Positions 14,066 to 20,098 of a DNA stretch of 20,098 nt are shown in pieces. Source of the DNA: JBAWAP01 sp049589355 (lineage in GTDB: Bacteria; Chloroflexota; Anaerolineae; VGOG01). The stretch covers positions 1 through 20,098 of the forward strand of contig JBAWAP010000425.1 in assembly GCA_049589355.1 (NCBI GenBank), read 5' to 3'. Position numbers and translations under genes: made by a program. The notes under the pieces were generated by a model. The model saw nothing but the letters and a program-made list of their open reading frames with translations. It was not told the origin of the DNA and did not search any database. Every line of letters begins with the position of its first letter. Positions within the stretch are counted from its first letter, which is position 1.

Positions 14066-14318
14066 TCTCGTGGTGCCACCTTAATTCGTCATTGCATGAC
14101 TGCAATAACCTCAGTGAGTACGTCCTGACCTCATCAGGATTATACCCCGGTTCTGTAACGGGAACTCCCGGCTCAGCATACTCTGTCTTGCGACATTTCC
14201 GCCTGCAACTCCGGAGTGCTTTTCGGTAGAGTCCTAATGCTGCCTCTCAGCCACGGCAGCTCTCTGTGATTAGGAAATCCTGCCTACTCGTCTCTTTCGT
14301 CGTCTTTGTCTTGATTGC
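14066..14318 (-). ncRNA. Serine-specific T-box riboswitch leader of serS
   Basis: A leader of about 300 bases lies between the promoter and serS. The T-box core AAGGTGGCACCACG is at 14082-14069. Its UGGC pairs with a tRNA 3' end GCCA, matching the G discriminator of bacterial tRNA-Ser. In Stem I, the segment GAAAAGCA after the distal helix (CCTAAT/ATTAGG and GCTGCC/GGCAGC) aligns with the known specifier-loop context. It puts the serine codon AGC at 14220-14218, which would be read by tRNA-Ser(GCU). A terminator follows the T-box core. Uncharged tRNA-Ser would stabilise the antiterminator and switch serS on. The Stem I fold was drawn by hand. Confidence 0.88.
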
Positions 14319-14324
14319 AAGCAT

Positions 14325-14353
14325 ATCATACGCCAAAGTTACAAAAATGTCAA
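14325..14353 (-). promoter_or_regulatory. Sigma70-type promoter of serS
   Basis: A perfect TTGACA (14353-14348) and TATGAT (14330-14325) are 17 bases apart on the minus strand. The start point, near 14318, opens the T-box leader. It lies downstream of the helicase stop (14474), so serS has its own promoter. Confidence 0.85.
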
Positions 14354-14473
14354 GTCCAGATCTAACAGCGCAATGATGAAGAAGCTGCAACCCTGGAGGT
14401 AGATGAGGGCCATAGCGACTTCCAGCGATCTGGACGTACTCCAGCCGAGGATTAACGAGCTTGCGCCCTGGCA
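14354..14473. other. Gap between helicase stop and serS promoter
   Basis: Apart from the serS promoter at its edge I see no gene, hairpin terminator or repeat in this stretch. A 75-codon frame that crosses it also crosses the T-box leader and is not credible. Confidence 0.5.
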
Positions 14474-17400
14474 CTACAACAGGGCCTCGCTGCAGATGAT
14501 GCGTGGGATGAGCGGCGCTTCCTCGGCCCGGTCGGCGATGGCGTGGTGGGCCTCCTCCAGGTTGTAGTCACGCACGACGCGCAGGAGCTGCTCAATCAGG
14601 GCCCGGCCAGTGATTTTGCTGCGACGCAGGTTGTTGAGCTCACGGTGGGCACGGGCGGTCAAGGGGACGGTGGTGAAGATCTCCGATAGTAGAGCCAGAC
14701 GTGCTTTTTCCTCCGCGTCCTCTTCGACTTCGAAAATGAGGCGCAATTCCGCGAGGGCGTACTCGCGGCCCAAGGCAGCGCCTGCTCTATGGCGTATCTC
14801 GGCCTCGCGGGCGCGGACCTCGGCGTCGAAGTCGCCTTTGACGGCAGCGATGCGCTGGTTGATGCCGACAGGCAGCGGGAGGGTCGGCTCGTCCTCTTCG
14901 CAGCGGATGGCGCGGATGGCCCGCTGCGGGTCGGCGGTGCGGAGACCCTCTTCGTCAAGCAGGTAGAGGCGCTGATAGCTGCCGGCCTGGCAGAAAACGA
15001 ACAGGCCAGGCTCACCAACGGCCTGACGGGCGCTGCGGACGCCATCGGGCATGGTGGCGATTTGCTGAAAGCGGTCGGGGTCGGTGCGCTGGAGCTGGCG
15101 CATGAGTTCTTCGGCTTCCAGCAGGTTGAAGATGTCGGGTTCAGGCTCATCCTCCAACACGCTGGGATCGCCACGGTAGATGGCGTACATGGCCTCCTCG
15201 TTGATCTGTTCGCTCTTGTGCAGAACAGGGGCATCCTCGCCGATGGTGCGATGGATCTCAGCGATGCGGCGCTCCAGACGCTGCTCAATGCCCAGCTCGC
15301 GCTCCAGGCCGGTCTCAGGGAGGAAGTTGTAGGCGTAGATGGTAGTGTGCTCGGTGCCGATGCGGTCCACGCGGCCCACGCGCTGGATGAGCCGGATGGG
15401 ATTCCAGTGCAGGTCGTAGTTGATGACGTGGTTGGCGTCCTGCAGGTTGAGGCCCTCGCTGAGGACATCGGTGGAGACCAGGATGCGCAGCTCCTCGTCC
15501 TCGGGACGGAGCTGGTAGTTGTTGGCTTGGGGGGCGAAGCGCAGAATCACGCGGCCTCGGTCTTTGGTGTCGCTCTCCACGGCGCGGATGCGGCCCAGGT
15601 GTTTGAGGTTGTCGTAGAGGTAGTGGGCGGTATCGGCGTATTGGGTGAAGATGAGGACCTTGCCGTGGAGCAGATCGCCGGGCAGGGTGTGCCTCCCAGT
15701 CATCATGGCCATGAGCTGTTGGAGTTTGTTGTCCTCCTGGGGACCTATGGACTCGACCAGGCGGGCCATTTCGTCCAGGAGGGCAATGTCGGTGTCCAGG
15801 GCGTCCTGGAGCCTGAGCACGGCGAAGTCGGTGATGGGGTAGCGGATGCTGGCTTTCTCCAGGGCCTGGTAGAGGGCAGGCTCGTCGTCCAGGTCGGACT
15901 TGTAGAGAATGTCGGTGGCCTCGTCGCCGGCGGGAACCAGGTCGCGGTCAAGGGCTCCCTGAAAGGCACGCTGCAGGTTTCGGAGGCGGTTGACGGTCTG
16001 GCGGAAGGCATGGACACTGGACTCGAAGCGCTTGAAGAGCATGACCCGCATCAGGCCGCGCAGGGCAGCGCCGGCCCGTTGAAGCTCCTGGTATTGGGGC
16101 TCGTGCTGGTGTTCGGGCCGGACGTAGTCGAACAGGGCGTAGCGGGCGTAGGTGAGCTGGCCCATCAGGTCGTGCAGACGTTGGTAAACGCGGCTCCGTT
16201 CAGCGGTATCGCCGGGGGCGCGGTAGGTATCCTCGATGCTGTAGGTGATGGTCTCCAGCTCACGGTCGGGGAAGACCAGCGGCTGGCCGTTGATGCGGGC
16301 ATCGGGATAGTAGGTACGGATGTGGTGGCGGGTGCGGCGGATGAGGATGTGGTTGAGGATCTCCTGCAGGTCGCGAGTGGGCGGTTCCTCGTTGCGCGGC
16401 TCAACCTTATGGAAGAACTCGGACAGGTTGGGCGGGTTGACGGGGATGCTGGTAGTATCCTGGGGGTGCCAGAGCTTGATTTGATAGTAGATGTCCCAGG
16501 CGGTGGTGGCGCGGGGGGTGGCGGTCAGCAGGATAGTGGGCCGGGCCTGGGTGAACAGTTGGAGGGCGGCGTAGCGCTGGGTATCACCGTAGCGGAAGTT
16601 TTGCGACTCGTCCACCAGCACCAGGTCGCGGTCGCGGTAGTGCCAGTCGTCAACCAGCATCCGCTCGTTGCCTCTCTGGCTGAGGAGGCCCATGGAGATG
16701 ATCGGGGCATCAATCTGGTAGCGCTCCATGAACCACTCCCACATCTCCACCAGGGAAGCGGGGCAGACGACCAGGGGACGGGCGCCGCGATACAGCGCAT
16801 AGTGCTTGAGCAGGGTGGTGCCGATGTAGGTCTTGCCCAGGCCCACCACGTCGGCCACGAAGACGCCGCTGTAGGTATCCAGGATCTTGATGGCCTGGCG
16901 GACGGCGGCCCGCTGAAAGTCGGCCAGTTCGGGCATTTCCGCTTCCCAGAGGAGCTCCGTGTCGCGGCGGCCTTCCAGCCGGTCCTTGACCAGGGTGTAG
17001 AGGGTCTTAAGGTAGATGTCGTGGGGGCTGACGGGCCGCGGGCCTTCTGGGGTAGTCACCTGGCTGGCGGCCCAGGAGCGGCGCAGCTCGTAGATCAGAT
17101 TCTCGTCGAAGTCCTCCGCTTCGTCCCACAGATCGTTGAACCAGCGGGAGAGCTCGGCGTGGTTGCTGTCTCCGAACACGCGGACGTTGAGCTCGGTGTT
17201 GTGGGTGACGCCGCCCAGGGAGAGGTTGGAGCTGCCGACGATGGCCGCGCCGGTCTGGGCGTGGATGCGGGCCGGGTCGAAGTCGAAGAGGTAGGCTTTG
17301 GCGTGCAGGCGGCCGCGGGTGTAGACCCGCACCTGCACCTTGCCCTGGGCGATGAAGTCGGCCAGAGAGAGCACCAGAGCCTGGGTGTCGTCGGTCTGGT

Positions 17401-17731
17401 CCATCAGTTCCAGCGTAGTCTGGATGGAATCGGCCGTCTCGGCGCGGATGAGGGGAGCCTGGGCAGAGGCCATCCATTCGCGGCGGACGGCGCGCTGCAA
17501 AGTCGCCAGGTGGTGGTAGCTCTCAGCCAGTTGCTCGATAGTCTGGCGGTTGGTGACGTTGCCGATGAGCAGGCGCAGTTGATCCAGGTGGGGGATGTGC
17601 TCGGCGATGGCCTGGAAGCCCGACAGGAAGAAATAGCCCACGGCGAAGTGAGCGCGGATGCTATCGGCCAGGAAGTTGCTGATTTCGGGAGCCAGCTCCC
17701 GCGTGCGGTTGTCTATGATGTCGTGGGGCAT
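14474..17731 (-). CDS. PLD-domain SNF2-family helicase (defence/repair type)
   Basis: A 1085-aa protein. Residues 1-215 form a phospholipase-D-like domain with one HKD-type motif (RLHAKAYLF, His143 and Lys145, then GSSNLSLGG at 166-174). Residues 270-430 are the first helicase lobe: DVVGLGKTY (Walker A, Lys300), VLVDESQNFR (374-377 DESQ) and LLTATPRATT. The second lobe has KVLIFTQYADTAHYLYDNL, VSTDVLSEGLNLQDA and LIQRVGRVDRIG with arginine-finger residues. A helical C-terminus of about 280 residues follows. It would move along DNA using ATP, while the PLD part may cut or bind nucleic acid. Such PLD-SNF2 proteins are frequent in restriction-like and DISARM-like loci, but no partner set is intact here. 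The ATG at 17731 has GAAGGAG 6 bases upstream, supplied by the REP-like element. Confidence 0.85.
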   Translation of the reverse strand: MPHDIIDNRTRELAPEISNFLADSIRAHFAVGYFFLSGFQAIAEHIPHLDQLRLLIGNVTNRQTIEQLAESYHHLATLQRAVRREWMASAQAPLIRAETADSIQTTLELMDQTDDTQALVLSLADFIAQGKVQVRVYTRGRLHAKAYLFDFDPARIHAQTGAAIVGSSNLSLGGVTHNTELNVRVFGDSNHAELSRWFNDLWDEAEDFDENLIYELRRSWAASQVTTPEGPRPVSPHDIYLKTLYTLVKDRLEGRRDTELLWEAEMPELADFQRAAVRQAIKILDTYSGVFVADVVGLGKTYIGTTLLKHYALYRGARPLVVCPASLVEMWEWFMERYQIDAPIISMGLLSQRGNERMLVDDWHYRDRDLVLVDESQNFRYGDTQRYAALQLFTQARPTILLTATPRATTAWDIYYQIKLWHPQDTTSIPVNPPNLSEFFHKVEPRNEEPPTRDLQEILNHILIRRTRHHIRTYYPDARINGQPLVFPDRELETITYSIEDTYRAPGDTAERSRVYQRLHDLMGQLTYARYALFDYVRPEHQHEPQYQELQRAGAALRGLMRVMLFKRFESSVHAFRQTVNRLRNLQRAFQGALDRDLVPAGDEATDILYKSDLDDEPALYQALEKASIRYPITDFAVLRLQDALDTDIALLDEMARLVESIGPQEDNKLQQLMAMMTGRHTLPGDLLHGKVLIFTQYADTAHYLYDNLKHLGRIRAVESDTKDRGRVILRFAPQANNYQLRPEDEELRILVSTDVLSEGLNLQDANHVINYDLHWNPIRLIQRVGRVDRIGTEHTTIYAYNFLPETGLERELGIEQRLERRIAEIHRTIGEDAPVLHKSEQINEEAMYAIYRGDPSVLEDEPEPDIFNLLEAEELMRQLQRTDPDRFQQIATMPDGVRSARQAVGEPGLFVFCQAGSYQRLYLLDEEGLRTADPQRAIRAIRCEEDEPTLPLPVGINQRIAAVKGDFDAEVRAREAEIRHRAGAALGREYALAELRLIFEVEEDAEEKARLALLSEIFTTVPLTARAHRELNNLRRSKITGRALIEQLLRVVRDYNLEEAHHAIADRAEEAPLIPRIICSEALL

Positions 17732-17733
17732 GA
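17711..17733. repeat. Helicase start segment repeated at 11624-11646
   Basis: The 23 bases covering the helicase start codon and first seven codons recur at 11624-11646 with one mismatch, in the same orientation. The shared part reads GTCTATGATGTC, then T or G, then TGGGGCATGA. Confidence 0.75.
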
Positions 17734-17744
17734 GTCACTCCTTC

Positions 17745-17777
17745 AGGTGCCCGTCACTTCCAAAGTGACGGGCACCT
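17745..17777. repeat. REP-like hairpin, copy 1 (between RAYT and helicase)
   Basis: AGGTGCCCGTCACTT and its exact complement AAGTGACGGGCACCT form a perfect 15-bp stem with a CCA loop. On the minus strand the upstream RAYT stop TGA runs straight into an extra GGTGCC half-site and then the hairpin. The hairpin is followed by GAAGGAG, the ribosome-binding site of the helicase gene. The 33 bases are identical to copy 2. Confidence 0.93.
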
Positions 17778-17784
17778 TGGCACC

Positions 17785-18366
17785 TCACTCCAGCAAGTAT
17801 GCTTCAATTCCTTCAGGCAGCTTGTCCAGGCCAGTCAGGTAGTCCAGAACAAACTGGCTATAGGTCTGCGCCGCCGGAAAAAACGCTTGCCCGAAGTCCC
17901 GGTCAATCAACGTACCGTTGCGCGTTCCAATCCATTCATGGTAGTTGGAATAGGGCCAATCCTCCAGGCGCGATACCAACCCGTCTTTGACCGGGTTAGC
18001 GTGGATGTACCGGCATAGGTGAAGCAGGTAGCCCTCTTTGTCCACGTGAATGGCCTCATACCGTCCCTCGAAGAGAGTACCACTGCAGTCGTAGCGCTTG
18101 TTGAACGCCTTGGTGTAGCTGTTGAAAACCCTCTGAGGCAATAGACCTGCTGCTTCTGTACCGTCTTGCCGCAGCAAGAAGTGATAATGATTGGGCATGA
18201 GACAGTAGGCAATCACGGAGATATCGAACGCGCTGGTATACTTCTTCACCAGGCGCAGCACGAACAGGTAGTTATCCTGTTCCCGAAAGATGGACCGATG
18301 CCCGCTGCCCCGGTTGTAGATATGGTAGTACTGCCCTGGAGTGAACTGAATCCTTCGATACGGCAT
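17785..18366 (-). CDS. REP-associated tyrosine transposase (RAYT, Y1/HUH family)
   Basis: A 193-aa single-stranded-DNA transposase of the IS200-like Y1 family. Seen: an N-terminal YYHIYNRGSGHRSIF, CLMPNHYHFLLR with the two histidines of the HUH metal site, FNSYTKAFNKRY with the candidate catalytic tyrosine, GTLFEGRYEAIHVD, YIHANPVKDGLV and WPYSNYHEW, all typical of RAYTs. RAYTs cut and join at REP hairpins, and here the gene is bracketed by two identical REP-like hairpins. I chose the ATG at 18366, 7 bases after AAGGAGG. An upstream TTG at 18372 is too close to that site. The stop at 17787-17785 merges with the REP element. It lies between the STAND/TPR gene and the helicase in the same direction, so it may be co-transcribed. 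Confidence 0.93.
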   Translation of the reverse strand: MPYRRIQFTPGQYYHIYNRGSGHRSIFREQDNYLFVLRLVKKYTSAFDISVIAYCLMPNHYHFLLRQDGTEAAGLLPQRVFNSYTKAFNKRYDCSGTLFEGRYEAIHVDKEGYLLHLCRYIHANPVKDGLVSRLEDWPYSNYHEWIGTRNGTLIDRDFGQAFFPAAQTYSQFVLDYLTGLDKLPEGIEAYLLE

Positions 18367-18390
18367 AGTCAAACCTCCTTCAGGTGCCTC

Positions 18391-18423
18391 AGGTGCCCGT
18401 CACTTCCAAAGTGACGGGCACCT
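18391..18423. repeat. REP-like hairpin, copy 2 (between STAND/TPR gene and RAYT)
   Basis: Identical to copy 1: a 15-bp perfect stem with a CCA loop. On the minus strand its first base is the last base of the TGA stop of the STAND/TPR gene. Past the hairpin an extra GGCACCTGA half-site leads into AAGGAGG, the RAYT ribosome-binding site. Half-site duplication is on the opposite side from copy 1. Confidence 0.93.
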
Positions 18424-20098
18424 CACTGCAGCTTCCCCCGCACCCGCTCCACAACCGGACGCACCGTCTCCGCGTGCGGCGACCCTACGCGCTCGAAAGT
18501 CTCGACAACCCGCTCCAGCAGGGGCAGGGCCTCGTCCAGGCGGCCCTGCCCCTCGCACAGCAGGGCCAGGTTGAACATCCAGATGCTGGCATTGACCACG
18601 TCGCCTATCTCCTGCAGAATGGCCATAGCCTGCCGATAGAGTTTTTCTGCGTCCGCCTGGTCGCCCTCGTTGTATGCCAAACGCCCCAACTCCCCCAGCG
18701 TTTGAGCGATGACCGCCCGGTTCCCCAGTTCCTCGTTGATGTCCAGGCTTTGCCGGTACAAGCGCCGCGCCTCGTCATACTCCCCCGTGGCCTGGGCCAG
18801 CCGCCCCAACTCGTGCAACGTGCGGGCGATGCCCGCCCGGTCCCCCAGTTCCTCGTTGATGTCCAGGCTTTGCCGGTACAAGCGCCGCGCTTGGTCATAC
18901 TCCCCCGTGGCCTGGGCCAGCACCCCCAACTCGTGCAGGAGTCCTGCCACACTGCTTCGCTCTCCCAGTTCGTCAAATATGGCCAGCGTCCGCTCGTACT
19001 CTTGACGGGCTGTGTCTAGGTCCCCCAGGTTCCCCAGCAAGATTGCCTGGCACCAAGAGAAAGCAGCAGCGTCGCGTTGGTGACCCTCGACTTCGGCGGC
19101 GCGGACGGCCTGCTCCAGCCGGGTGCGCAACTCGCCCCAGTAGCCGCGCACGCCCAGGTAGCCGCTGTATGGCCGACACAGCGCCCAGGCGAAGCGGCGC
19201 ACCTGCGCCCACTGCTGCTCCCGGTAGGCGCGGTCCATGGCGGCCAGGACGTTGGGCCGCTCGGCTTCCAGGGCGTCGTAGTCGGCGGCGGTGGGCTGGT
19301 CGTGCGCCTCGGCATAGGCCAGGTAGTGGGCGGTGTGGGCGGCGCGGGCCACCGGAGCCTCGCCGGACTCGTCCAGCAGCGCGGCGGCGTAGTCGCGCAG
19401 CAGGGGGTGCAGGCTGTAGCGCACTCTCTCCCCCTCTCCCCCTCTCCCCCTCTCCCCCTCTCCTCCCCCCTCCCAACGCGCCAGGGACAGCGCCACCAGC
19501 GCGTCCAGCCCCGCCTCGGTTGCCCCCACCTCCCACCCCAGGACGGCGGCCACGTGCTCGGCGGCATAAGGCGCGGGGGTAAAGACGCACAGGGCTCGGA
19601 ATAGCCTCTGCCCCTCGGCGTCCAGCGCGTCGTAGCTCAACGAGAAGCAGGCCACCAGCCCGCGCTGCCCCTTGAGTCGCAGCGCCTCGGCGGCGCGGGC
19701 TTCTACCTGCGCGCACAGGCTCGCCAACTGCCAGCCGGGCTTGCGGGCGCGCAGCGCAGCCAGCTTCCCGGCCAGCTCCAGCGCCAGCGGCAGGCAGCCC
19801 ACCCGCTCGGCCAACCGGCGGGCAGCGTCCGGCTCCCGCTCCACGGCCGGGCCGGCCAGGGCGGCCAGCAACTCCAGCGCGTTTCTTAGCGGCAGCACGT
19901 CCAGGCGGCGCACCGTCGCGCCCAGGGCCAGCGCCAGCTCCTCGTCGCGCGTGGTGAGCAGCAGCGGCACGCCGGGGGGACGGGCCGACTGGAGGGCCCG
20001 CGCCCCGTCGAGCCAGCCCCCGCGCACGTCGTCGAGCACCATCAGCAGCCGGCCCTGCTCCTTGACGCGCCCGGCCAGTATCCCGCGCACCGCCTGGG
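18423..20098 (-). CDS. STAND (NB-ARC-like) NTPase with TPR repeats, 5' end outside window
   Basis: An open frame runs to the window edge, so at least 557 C-terminal residues are seen. Visible parts, counted from codon 20090: Walker B LLMVLDDV (15-22), LLLTTRDEE (sensor region, about 43-51), GCLPLALEL (GxPLAL motif), a winged-helix-like part with LSYDALDAEGQRLFRALCVF, and YSLHPLLRDYAAALL. TPR repeats follow from about residue 360, with LGVLAQATGEYDQARRLYRQ and DINEELGDR repeated. The Walker A and any N-terminal effector or DNA-binding domain lie beyond the window. STAND proteins act as ligand-gated switches in regulation or antiphage defence; which applies is unknown. The DNA is visibly more GC-rich than the left half. 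A CTCTCCCC repeat array is inserted in frame before YSLHPLL. Confidence 0.85.
   Translation of the reverse strand, partial: QAVRGILAGRVKEQGRLLMVLDDVRGGWLDGARALQSARPPGVPLLLTTRDEELALALGATVRRLDVLPLRNALELLAALAGPAVEREPDAARRLAERVGCLPLALELAGKLAALRARKPGWQLASLCAQVEARAAEALRLKGQRGLVACFSLSYDALDAEGQRLFRALCVFTPAPYAAEHVAAVLGWEVGATEAGLDALVALSLARWEGGGEGERGRGGEGERVRYSLHPLLRDYAAALLDESGEAPVARAAHTAHYLAYAEAHDQPTAADYDALEAERPNVLAAMDRAYREQQWAQVRRFAWALCRPYSGYLGVRGYWGELRTRLEQAVRAAEVEGHQRDAAAFSWCQAILLGNLGDLDTARQEYERTLAIFDELGERSSVAGLLHELGVLAQATGEYDQARRLYRQSLDINEELGDRAGIARTLHELGRLAQATGEYDEARRLYRQSLDINEELGNRAVIAQTLGELGRLAYNEGDQADAEKLYRQAMAILQEIGDVVNASIWMFNLALLCEGQGRLDEALPLLERVVETFERVGSPHAETVRPVVERVRGKLQ
18722..18935. repeat. 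Recently duplicated TPR unit
   Basis: Positions 18722-18815 and 18842-18935 match over 94 bases with about four differences, a 120-bp period equal to 40 codons. Both encode the same TPR helices (TGEYD.ARRLYRQSLDINEE). Neighbouring TPR units are much less alike. Confidence 0.88.
19426..19463. repeat. Octamer array inside the STAND/TPR gene
   Basis: CTCTCCCC is repeated four times in perfect tandem (19426-19457) with a partial fifth unit, followed by another C/T-rich stretch. Read in frame it gives EGGGEGERGRGGEGER, a polar insert between ALSLARW and RYSLHPLL. Confidence 0.9.

Noticed and set aside
14247..14474. 75-codon frame after the helicase gene
   Set aside because: It runs through the serS promoter and half of the T-box leader and has no recognisable pattern or ribosome-binding site.
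14789..17842. 1017-codon open frame antisense to the PLD-SNF2 helicase gene
   Set aside because: It mirrors the codon pattern of the helicase, has a low-complexity V/G/L/E-rich translation with no motifs, and the opposite frame has all helicase motifs. It is a GC-driven shadow.
19043..19604. Plus-strand frames opposite the STAND/TPR gene
   Set aside because: Their translations are Pro/Arg/Gly-rich products of GC-rich DNA with no domains, while the minus strand shows STAND and TPR motifs.

Overview
The window looks like a chromosomal segment of a bacterium, most likely a Chloroflexota (Anaerolineae-like) lineage. This rests on protein style, a class-specific serS T-box leader, the many small toxin-antitoxin-like gene pairs, and short 7-8 bp tandem repeats placed inside genes. 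No 16S or other decisive marker is present, so the phylum is an inference.

Layout. (1) Positions 1-4732, minus strand: a polysaccharide operon read from a clear sigma70-type promoter at 4788-4760. In order it holds a UDP-glucuronate decarboxylase (UDP-xylose synthase) homologue, an O-antigen ligase/polymerase, a GtrA-family membrane protein, a GT4 glycosyltransferase, a zinc-ribbon Nudix hydrolase and the first codons of another gene. (2) 4823-5590, plus strand: a divergent two-gene unit (BECR-nuclease-like protein plus DUF2283 protein) with its own promoter and a palindromic operator candidate over the -35 box. (3) 5587-8676, minus: a 1029-aa fusion of a membrane-anchored GH39-like glycosidase, a beta-sandwich and an O-antigen ligase. 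(4) 8733-10329, plus: a MazEF-type pair with promoter, ribosomal protein L25 (Ctc type) and a small orphan antitoxin-like gene, closed by a hairpin terminator. (5) 10413-11579, minus: a PLP aminotransferase. (6) 11654-12128, plus: a DUF4258/YgiT-type zinc-finger pair. (7) 12129-12697: no intact large gene, but a terminator, a truncated small ORF, a REP-like inverted repeat and the C-terminal remnant of a DNA methylase/restriction-type protein. (8) 12698-14353, minus: seryl-tRNA synthetase under a serine T-box riboswitch, with promoter and terminator. (9) 14474-20098, minus: a STAND (NB-ARC-like)/TPR protein cut by the window edge, a REP-associated tyrosine transposase (RAYT) and a PLD-SNF2 helicase. 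These three are joined by two identical REP-like hairpins.

How the genes work together. Regions 1 and 3 should jointly make and export a cell-surface polysaccharide: sugar nucleotide supply, glycosyl transfer, lipid-carrier handling and polymerisation/ligation. Region 9, the remnants in region 7 and the toxin-antitoxin-like pairs give the right half the look of a mobile or defence-type accessory zone wrapped around housekeeping genes (rplY, serS, aminotransferase).

The strongest unusual signals are three. REP-like hairpins start exactly at upstream stop codons and end at the ribosome-binding site of the next gene, around a RAYT. In-frame 7-8 bp repeat arrays interrupt at least four proteins. 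A glycosidase-ligase fusion protein sits beside a conventional ligase in the same polysaccharide region.
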